In this document: in pieces, positions 1 through 4,429 of the stretch
How the letters are laid out: the number at the start of each line of letters is the position of its first letter
Numbering within the stretch: position 1 is the first letter of the stretch
From: Deltaproteobacteria bacterium
GTDB lineage: Bacteria > Myxococcota_A > SURF-8
Reading direction: 5' to 3'
Length of the DNA: 6,580 nucleotides
Assembly: GCA_029570245.1 (NCBI GenBank)
Contig: JAKQSH010000298.1
Span: forward strand, 1-6,580
Made by a program: the position numbers and the translations under genes
The notes under the pieces: model-generated
Seen by the model: only the letters and a program-made list of their open reading frames with translations
Databases searched by the model: none
Told to the model about the DNA's origin: nothing

Positions 1-426
1 CCGAGCGAAGCCGAATGGGAATACGCAGCCCGCGCCGGTGGCGGAACCATCTGGATTTGCGGAAACGACTGGCGTTGTCTGGAGGATGTCGCCTGGTACA
101 GTTCGGTTTTCGTTTCGGATGCCGAGCACCGGACTCACTCCGTTGCAAAGAAAGAAGCCAATGATTTCGGGCTCTACGACATGTCCGGCAATGTCCGTGA
201 AATTGTTGAAGACTGCTGGCATGCTTACTACAACGGCGCACCGGATGACGGCAGCGCCTGGGACAGACTGAATTGCTCATATGGCGTTGTACGTGGCGGA
301 GCCTGGGCTAATTACGACGAAAAAGGTCTGCGTGTTTCAGATCGCCAGATGATTGATCGCGATTTTGATGAAACGCTGGCCGGGGCTGGCACACAAGGGT
401 TCCGCTGTGCAAGAGACGTTGAATAA
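1..426 (+). CDS. FGE-sulfatase (SUMF1-like) fold protein, C-terminal fragment
   Basis: The frame is open from the first base to a TAA at 424-426, giving 141 residues of a protein whose start lies left of the window. The segment carries the usual family landmarks in order: PSEAEWEYAARAG (1-13), a W-Y pair near 32-33, GLYDMSGNVRE (57-67), EDCWH (70-74), VVRGGAW (96-102) and GFRCARD (133-139) close to the end. Family members either oxidise sulfatase cysteine to formylglycine or use the same fold for other tasks, such as non-haem iron chemistry, ligand binding or kinase-attached sensing. True FGEs have a catalytic cysteine pair just after the RGGS/RGGA motif. Here that stretch reads ANYDEKGLRVSDR, without cysteine, so classic FGE activity is unlikely. 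Any domains upstream cannot be seen. It converges on the cytochrome gene and shares its terminator. The fold call is secure; the specific function is unknown. Confidence 0.88.
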   Translation, partial: PSEAEWEYAARAGGGTIWICGNDWRCLEDVAWYSSVFVSDAEHRTHSVAKKEANDFGLYDMSGNVREIVEDCWHAYYNGAPDDGSAWDRLNCSYGVVRGGAWANYDEKGLRVSDRQMIDRDFDETLAGAGTQGFRCARDVE

Positions 427-443
427 ATCATTCTCATGTAAAT

Positions 444-482
444 AAAAAAACGGAAAGCCTTATGACTTTCCGTTTTTTTTTT
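444..482. terminator. Bidirectional intrinsic terminator between convergent genes
   Basis: CGGAAAG (451-457) pairs with CTTTCCG (466-472) around an 8-nt loop. The stem is flanked by A7 (444-450) on the left and T10 (473-482) on the right, so a U-tract follows the hairpin on either strand. It lies 17 bases after the stop of the FGE-fold gene and about 15 bases past the stop of the minus-strand cytochrome gene, and can serve both. Confidence 0.9.
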
Positions 483-497
483 AATTATGCGGCAGCT

Positions 498-848
498 TTA
501 TTTTGCTTTTACATGGCAATCGGTGCATTTGACTGCCGGGCCTTTGCCCATCTTTTTATGGCAGTCTTTACAGGTTTTATGGGAGGCATCCTTCATGCTG
601 GGAGTTTTGCCTTCGGCTGCGGCCTTGTGGCATTCGCTGCATTTTTTGTCCACAGTTGCGCCCGTCATTGTATGGTGGCAGTTTTTGCAGGCAACGTTGG
701 GTATTGTAGAATGCTTCTTGTGATTGAAAGTAACGTCACCGTTGGAAGCCTTAAGGACAATACTGTCCGGCGCCGCGGCATAAGCCACTGCGGCGATAAA
801 GCACAGAACGGCAACAACCGCAAAAACTTTCTTCAGCATTTTCGACAT
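498..848 (-). CDS. Small periplasmic tetrahaem cytochrome c (class III, c3-like)
   Basis: This 116-residue protein starts with a signal peptide: a KK pair, a hydrophobic stretch (8-22) and a likely cut after AYA near residue 24-26. The mature part has four CXXCH haem sites: C54-H58, C70-H74, C93-H97 and C108-H112. Beyond these four proximal histidines there are exactly four others: H43 and H46 in FNHKKH, H59 directly after the first motif, and H90 before the third. That gives the eight ligands needed for four bis-histidine haems, in cytochrome c3 order. The N-terminal part and the spacing around the last two haems also resemble the trihaem c7 (PpcA) family of Geobacter, but this protein keeps an additional haem site (C70-H74). 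The role would be electron shuttling in the periplasm. The start is the ATG at 846-848, which has a strong Shine-Dalgarno. A sigma-54 promoter lies upstream. Family is clear; the redox partner is unknown. Confidence 0.95.
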   Translation of the reverse strand: MSKMLKKVFAVVAVLCFIAAVAYAAAPDSIVLKASNGDVTFNHKKHSTIPNVACKNCHHTMTGATVDKKCSECHKAAAEGKTPSMKDASHKTCKDCHKKMGKGPAVKCTDCHVKAK

Positions 849-853
849 GATTT

Positions 854-860
854 CTCCTCC
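854..860 (-). promoter_or_regulatory. Strong ribosome binding site of the tetrahaem cytochrome
   Basis: On the minus strand GGAGGAG lies 5 bases before the ATG at 846-848. For the next in-frame ATG (837-839) the spacing would be 14 bases. This fixes the start at the first methionine and suggests efficient translation. Confidence 0.85.
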
Positions 861-921
861 ATTTATTTTCTGAAATCAGACTGATATTTATTTCTGTTTC
901 TCAGCGTCTTAAGCTTCCGAT

Positions 922-943
922 AGCGGCGGTCAAAACGCCAGCT
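922..943 (-). promoter_or_regulatory. Possible hairpin at the 5' end of the cytochrome leader
   Basis: AGC-GGCG (922-928) pairs with CGCC-A-GCT (936-943) with one bulged base and a 7-nt loop. If transcription starts 12 bases after the sigma-54 -12 element (about position 948), the hairpin begins within about 6 bases of the 5' end of a leader of about 100 nt. A 5'-terminal stem could stabilise the mRNA. The call is inferred from base pairing only. Confidence 0.35.
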
Positions 944-958
944 TATTCAGATAATAAG

Positions 959-974
959 TGCAAATATCACGCCA
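959..974 (-). promoter_or_regulatory. Sigma-54 (-24/-12) promoter for the tetrahaem cytochrome gene
   Basis: Read on the minus strand the site is TGGCGTGATATTTGCA. Compared with the sigma-54 consensus TGGCAYRNNNNTTGCW it has a single mismatch (G for A at position 5). The invariant GG (972-973) and GC (960-961) are both present with exactly 10 bases between them. The predicted start of transcription is near position 948, about 100 bases before the cytochrome ATG. An NtrC-type activator gene lies directly upstream, which is the class of protein such a promoter needs. No competing sigma-70 promoter is obvious in this gap. Confidence 0.82.
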
Positions 975-997
975 TGCTTCAGTTTTATGGTTTCATC

Positions 998-1014
998 TGA
1001 GAATGTCTGTCTCA
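998..1014. promoter_or_regulatory. Candidate activator site A, proximal to the sigma-54 promoter
   Basis: TGAGA (998-1002) and TCTCA (1010-1014) form a perfect 5-bp inverted repeat with a 7-base spacer. Its first 12 bases, TGAGAATGTCTG, recur with one change at 1095-1106. The centre lies about 58 bases upstream of the predicted start of transcription, so it could be an upstream activating sequence for the adjacent NtrC-type regulator. No protein is shown to bind. Confidence 0.35.
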
Positions 1015-1015
1015 T

Positions 1016-1038
1016 AGATGTCAATGATAGAAACATCT
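1016..1038. repeat. Inverted repeat AGATGT-N11-ACATCT upstream of the cytochrome promoter
   Basis: AGATGT (1016-1021) and ACATCT (1033-1038) are perfect 6-bp arms with an 11-base spacer. The repeat lies about 70-90 bases upstream of the predicted start of transcription, a usual distance for sigma-54 enhancer sites. It immediately follows candidate site A. It could be a separate operator or chance in AT-rich DNA. Confidence 0.3.
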
Positions 1039-1094
1039 TGTTGATATTACAGATAAAATTTGTTCAGTAGAAATCAACCCGCCTGTGTCGCTTG

Positions 1095-1106
1095 TGAGAA
1101 TTTCTG
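1095..1106. promoter_or_regulatory. Candidate activator site B, distal copy
   Basis: TGAGAATTTCTG matches site A (998-1009) at 11 of 12 bases, in the same orientation and 97 bases away. It contains the odd palindrome AGAA-T-TTCT. It lies about 150 bases upstream of the predicted start, between the regulator's stop codon and the promoter. Two spaced copies would suit cooperative enhancer binding, but the call rests on repetition alone. Confidence 0.3.
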
Positions 1107-1138
1107 CTGATTATCCATTGCACGATGTGCCGACCGTG

Positions 1139-2539
1139 TCAATCTGACAGAGCATCCGCCGGGTTGTCGTCCTCATCCGCCGATTCTTCTTCGTTCAGGC
1201 GGCGGTAAAGCGTTTTAAGTCCGATCCCCAGAATTATGGCGGCCCTCGATTTGTTGCCGCCTACATATTCAAGTGTTTTCTGAATTGCCGCCCGTTCTAT
1301 CTCGGCCAGACTGTGAGTGCCGTCCAGCAGTGATCTGCAATCGTTTGTGTTGTTGCATCCCGAAATGCTTTCCGGCAGGTCTGCCGGGCTTATTCTGCCG
1401 TTGTTGTTCATAATTACTATGCTCTCGGCCAGATTACGCAGCTGACGCACATTGCCGGGCCAGTCGTAGCGTTCGATAAGCCGCAGCACTTCCCTCTCTG
1501 TTTCGAGATGCTGTTTGTTGTATTTTAATTTGAATTCGCTGATAAATTCCTGAAAAAGCAGGCTGATGTCTTCGGTACGTTCTTTTAATGGCGGAAGATT
1601 AATCTGCAATACGTTGATGCGATAATAAAGGTCTTCGCGGAAAAGACCGTTTTCGATGAGTTGTTCCAGGTTGCGGTGCGTTGCTCCGATGACACGCACA
1701 TCGACGCTGTGTGAAGTGTTGCCGCCTACGCGTTCGAAGGTTCTTTCCTGCATCAGACGCAGCAGCTTGGATTGCGCCGACATGGACAGGTCGCCGATTT
1801 CGTCCAGAAAAAGCGTGCCGCCGTCGGCCATTTCGACGCGTCCCTTGCTGAGCTTGTATGCGCCCGTAAATGCGCCTTTTTCGTGTCCGAAAAGTTCGCT
1901 TTCAAGCAGTGTGTCGGTGAATGCGGCGCAGTTTACAGTAACCAGCGGGCCTTCGCTGCGATGGCTCAAGCGATGAATGGCTCGGGCTGCAAGTTCTTTG
2001 CCGGTGCCGGACTCGCCGCGAACCAGCACTGTCGCATCTGTCGGAGCGACCGCTGCAATACGCGCCATTACATCTTCCATTACCCGTGAACGACCGATTA
2101 TTTCGCGTGAGCCTTCACTGCGGCGCAGTTCCTCTTTTAATCGGCGGTTTTCCTTCTCAAGGGTGGATGTCTGAAGAGTACGTTTTACAACCAGCATCAG
2201 CTGATCGAGATTGACCGGCTTCGTCAGGTAATCAACCGCCCCGCGATTGATCGCCTCGACTGCCGATGGAATGCTGCCGAATCCGGTACATATTATTACC
2301 GGCGTTTCTATTCTGAGGCGTTTCATTTCGTCCAGCAGAGCCATTCCATCCAGTCCGGGCATCAGAAGATCGCTTATTATCAGATCGCAGCGACAGTGTT
2401 TAAGCATGTTGATTGCCTGGTCTGCCGAAGTGACTCCGCGAGCTTTATATGATTCGAGTTCCAGTGCACGGCAGAGCGCGTCCACCGTGTTCTGATCGTC
2501 GTCAACCACCAGGATATTGTATTCAGGCCTGACGCCCAT
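1139..2539 (-). CDS. NtrC-family sigma-54-dependent response regulator
   Basis: This 466-residue protein has the complete three-domain layout. Receiver domain, 1-125: acidic pocket D13-D14-D15, phospho-acceptor D57 within SDLLMPGLDG, T85 and K107. AAA+ sigma-54 activation domain, about 145-375: Walker A GESGTGKE (175-182), the GAFTGA loop that contacts sigma-54 (222-227), Walker B GGTLFLDEIGD (240-250), arginine residues near 301 and 307, and PGNVRQLRN (361-369). C-terminal Fis-type helix-turn-helix, about 411-450: LAEIERAAIQ through NKSRAAIILGIGLKTLYRRL. An acidic tail follows (ESADEDDNPADALSD). When phosphorylated it should oligomerise at enhancer sites and use ATP to open sigma-54 promoters. 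All key residues are present. It begins 41 bases after the kinase stop with a good AGGAG, so the two form an operon with the kinase first. The likely target is the sigma-54 promoter at 959-974. Confidence 0.96.
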   Translation of the reverse strand: MGVRPEYNILVVDDDQNTVDALCRALELESYKARGVTSADQAINMLKHCRCDLIISDLLMPGLDGMALLDEMKRLRIETPVIICTGFGSIPSAVEAINRGAVDYLTKPVNLDQLMLVVKRTLQTSTLEKENRRLKEELRRSEGSREIIGRSRVMEDVMARIAAVAPTDATVLVRGESGTGKELAARAIHRLSHRSEGPLVTVNCAAFTDTLLESELFGHEKGAFTGAYKLSKGRVEMADGGTLFLDEIGDLSMSAQSKLLRLMQERTFERVGGNTSHSVDVRVIGATHRNLEQLIENGLFREDLYYRINVLQINLPPLKERTEDISLLFQEFISEFKLKYNKQHLETEREVLRLIERYDWPGNVRQLRNLAESIVIMNNNGRISPADLPESISGCNNTNDCRSLLDGTHSLAEIERAAIQKTLEYVGGNKSRAAIILGIGLKTLYRRLNEEESADEDDNPADALSD

Positions 2540-2546
2540 GGCTGCT

Positions 2547-2551
2547 CTCCT
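2547..2551 (-). promoter_or_regulatory. Ribosome binding site of the response regulator
   Basis: AGGAG on the minus strand, 7 bases before the ATG at 2537-2539, lies in the 41-base gap after the kinase stop. It supports this start and independent translation within the operon. Confidence 0.75.
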
Positions 2552-2580
2552 TATACGTAAAATAGCACATCATCTGAAAA

Positions 2581-4176
2581 TCAGTTTCCGGCATGCGGAA
2601 TATAAATGCTGAACCTGCTGCCTCGTCCTTCTTCGGATTCAACCGAAATTCCGCCGCCCATTTCTTCCAGCAGGCGTTTTACAATCGCCAGGCCAAGCCC
2701 CGTTCCGTTTTCGCGCGTGGTGAAAAACGGAGTAAAAATGCGTGGCAGGTCTTTTTCTGCAATGCCGCTCCCATTGTCTTCAACGTCGATTATGTAATTG
2801 CCGTTATTGCGCATGGCACTTATCTTTATCTCTCCACCATTCGGCATGGCGTGGATGGAGTTGGAAATCAGGTTGATGAGAATTTGCCGGATTTCGTCAG
2901 CATAAATCATTGCGGGTTCCAAGCCCGGAGCGACGTTTACTTTGATATCCACTTTTGACTTCGCCGCCTCAACCTGCATCAGCGCCGCCACACCTATCAT
3001 CAGTTCGAGCATGGATTCTCTGGTCGGTTCCGAGCGGCGGTGTCTGGCATGATCCAGAAAGCGTTCCAGCACCTGCGAAATGCGTTCGACTTCCTGTCCG
3101 ATTTTGGCGGACAGCTGCAATGGTTCGGATTCGAGGTCGCCGTGTTGCTTCAGTTCGCGGTTCAGCAGTTGAAGGTTCAGATTCAGTGCATTAAGAGGCG
3201 TGCGCACCTCATGCACAACCTGAGCGCTCAGCGTTCCAATGGCGGAAAGATGTTCCATTTTTATCAGATTCGAGTATATTCGGCGCAGTTCGCTGTTGAG
3301 ATCGTCCACTCTGGCGCTTTTTTCCTCAAGCATCCGGCTGAGTTCCCGGCGGCTTTCTTCTATTGTACGCGTCATTGATGCGAAAGAGTTGAAAACGTCG
3401 CGGATTTCGTCGCGGCTTTCCGGACCTGCGCTGATGTCGAAATTTCCATGCTCAACCCGGCTCATGTCTTTCTTCAGCAGGCTCAGCGGTTTCCGAACCA
3501 TACGACGGAAGAAAAACAAGGTTCCGCTTAATGCCAGCACAAGCGAAACGGCTGCCGATACCGCCATGACGATTCTGTGACTGGCGAGCTTTTTTTCGAT
3601 AGGTTCAACTCCCATTTCGACCAGAAGCGTTCCCAGTGTTTCGTATTCGGGTTTATGACAGCGTATGCACTGTGGTTGGTTGGGTATTGGGAAGGGCATA
3701 TGATATGTACCGATGCCCATCGGACGTGAAACGAAAACGCGCCTGTCGCTGTTGACGCCGGTTGAGGTATGGCACTGGTTGCAGCCTTCTCTTTGAGCAA
3801 GATTCAACTTCTTGCCGATATCGTCGATATTCCTTGAAAATTGAATAGTGTCGTCGATTGCGATCACCATGAGGTTGTTCAACTGCGGCAGTTCGAGGAG
3901 TTTTTTTGCAAGATCGGTTGTATGGGCGAACTCGGCTGGTGGTGTGACTGTCGATTTGTTTTTATCGGTGTCGAATGATTGAATTACGATTTCCGCCACT
4001 TTCGCAGTGTATTCTTCCGCCTGCGAATACTCTATTTTTTCTCCTACTGTCATGGCCACCCAGAAAGCCCCAAACCATGCACCAATAATTACAACTGCGG
4101 TTGCCAGCGCCATTTTTAATGACAGCGACCGCAGAAAGGCGAACTTGTGGCTTTCCATACAGAAACTGATCTTCAT
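2581..4176 (-). CDS. Membrane histidine kinase with a c-type haem periplasmic sensor domain
   Basis: This is a 531-residue protein counted from the ATG at 4174-4176. Layout: short basic N-terminus; membrane segment about 22-44; periplasmic sensor about 45-200; second membrane segment about 202-223; HAMP linker about 224-275; short coiled region; HisKA with H322 in VHEVRTPLNAL; and HATPase_c with the N-box around N435 and N439, DNGSG (467-471), FTPFF (481-485) and GTGLGL (491-496). The sensor contains two CXXCH motifs, C132-H136 and C170-H174, with H159-M160 between them as possible axial ligands. Covalent haem attachment there suggests sensing of redox state or a haem ligand such as a small gas. 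The in-frame TTG at 4186-4188 is also open but has no Shine-Dalgarno; the ATG has only a weak one, and ATG 4156-4158 is another option. It is first gene of an operon with the NtrC-type regulator. The ligand is not known. Confidence 0.94.
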   Translation of the reverse strand: MKISFCMESHKFAFLRSLSLKMALATAVVIIGAWFGAFWVAMTVGEKIEYSQAEEYTAKVAEIVIQSFDTDKNKSTVTPPAEFAHTTDLAKKLLELPQLNNLMVIAIDDTIQFSRNIDDIGKKLNLAQREGCNQCHTSTGVNSDRRVFVSRPMGIGTYHMPFPIPNQPQCIRCHKPEYETLGTLLVEMGVEPIEKKLASHRIVMAVSAAVSLVLALSGTLFFFRRMVRKPLSLLKKDMSRVEHGNFDISAGPESRDEIRDVFNSFASMTRTIEESRRELSRMLEEKSARVDDLNSELRRIYSNLIKMEHLSAIGTLSAQVVHEVRTPLNALNLNLQLLNRELKQHGDLESEPLQLSAKIGQEVERISQVLERFLDHARHRRSEPTRESMLELMIGVAALMQVEAAKSKVDIKVNVAPGLEPAMIYADEIRQILINLISNSIHAMPNGGEIKISAMRNNGNYIIDVEDNGSGIAEKDLPRIFTPFFTTRENGTGLGLAIVKRLLEEMGGGISVESEEGRGSRFSIYIPHAGN

Positions 4177-4263
4177 AGTCCCACTCAAGACTTTTACAGA
4201 CAGAAACGTATTGTCAGAAATTCGTCAGCGAAATAATTAAAAATGGTGGAAATGCATATGCCA

Positions 4264-4292
4264 ACTATACCTTGTCTATATATATATGTCCT
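4264..4292 (-). promoter_or_regulatory. Candidate sigma-70 promoter of the kinase-regulator operon
   Basis: On the minus strand AGGACA (4287-4292) and TATAGT (4264-4269) are spaced by 17 bases and match the -35/-10 consensus at 4 and 5 of 6 positions. An alternative is TTGCAA (4303-4308) with TATATA (4281-4286) at 16 bases. The region is AT-rich with a (TA)5 run at 4277-4287. Either option would give a leader of roughly 80-100 bases before the kinase ATG. Confidence 0.4.
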
Positions 4293-4316
4293 GTTTTCGT
4301 TTTTGCAAGCGTAATC

Positions 4317-4333
4317 TTTGTCAGTTTGACAAA
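4317..4333. promoter_or_regulatory. Perfect 17-bp dyad upstream of the kinase promoter
   Basis: TTTGTCA (4317-4323) and TGACAAA (4327-4333) are perfect 7-bp arms with a 3-base spacer. The dyad lies just upstream of both candidate -35 elements of the kinase operon and after the terminator of the polyhaem gene. The stem is AT-rich with no U-tract, so an operator is more likely than a terminator. The binding protein is unknown. Confidence 0.4.
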
Positions 4334-4374
4334 AGTTTTGTTTACTTCGTCATAAATTGTCATTTTTTACCGAT

Positions 4375-4407
4375 AAAAAAGCCGGACGCATTATGCGTCC
4401 GGCTTTT
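4375..4407 (-). terminator. Intrinsic terminator of the polyhaem cytochrome gene
   Basis: GCCGGACGCA (4381-4390) pairs perfectly with TGCGTCCGGC (4394-4403) around a 3-base loop. On the minus strand the hairpin is followed by six U residues (A6 at 4375-4380). It starts about 23 bases after the polyhaem stop and separates that gene from the kinase operon. The other side has only T4, so it mainly acts on the minus strand. Confidence 0.92.
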
Positions 4408-4429
4408 GAGCGATTTCGGACAGGGATTT

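Noticed and set aside
462..884. Plus-strand open frame of 140 codons over the cytochrome gene
   Set aside because: It lies antisense to the tetrahaem cytochrome, which has a signal peptide, four haem motifs and a strong Shine-Dalgarno; the opposite frame has no recognisable features.
869..885. Overlapping small palindromes TCTGA-AA-TCAGA and ATCAG-A-CTGAT before the cytochrome ribosome binding site
   Set aside because: The arms are 5 bp with loops too small for stable RNA, and they leave the ribosome binding site free, so no regulatory role can be supported.
1040..1078. GTTGAT and ATCAAC inverted arms in the 849-1138 gap
   Set aside because: The spacer is 27 bases and the arms are short, so a chance origin is likely.
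1120..1130. GCAC-GAT-GTGC hairpin just after the response regulator stop as a terminator
   Set aside because: The stem is only 4 bp and no U-tract follows on the minus strand; the regulator operon may read through towards the cytochrome.
4186..4188. TTG start for the kinase, four codons before the ATG
   Set aside because: No Shine-Dalgarno precedes it, and an ATG follows 12 bases later before the membrane segment; kept only as an alternative.
4248..4263. Second sigma-54-like site before the kinase, TGGCATATGCATTTCC on the minus strand
   Set aside because: It matches 14 of 16 consensus positions, but the invariant GC of the -12 element is replaced by TC, so activity is doubtful.
4277..4287. 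(TA)5 run as a phase-variable repeat
   Set aside because: The run is short and lies within an AT-rich promoter region where such runs are common.
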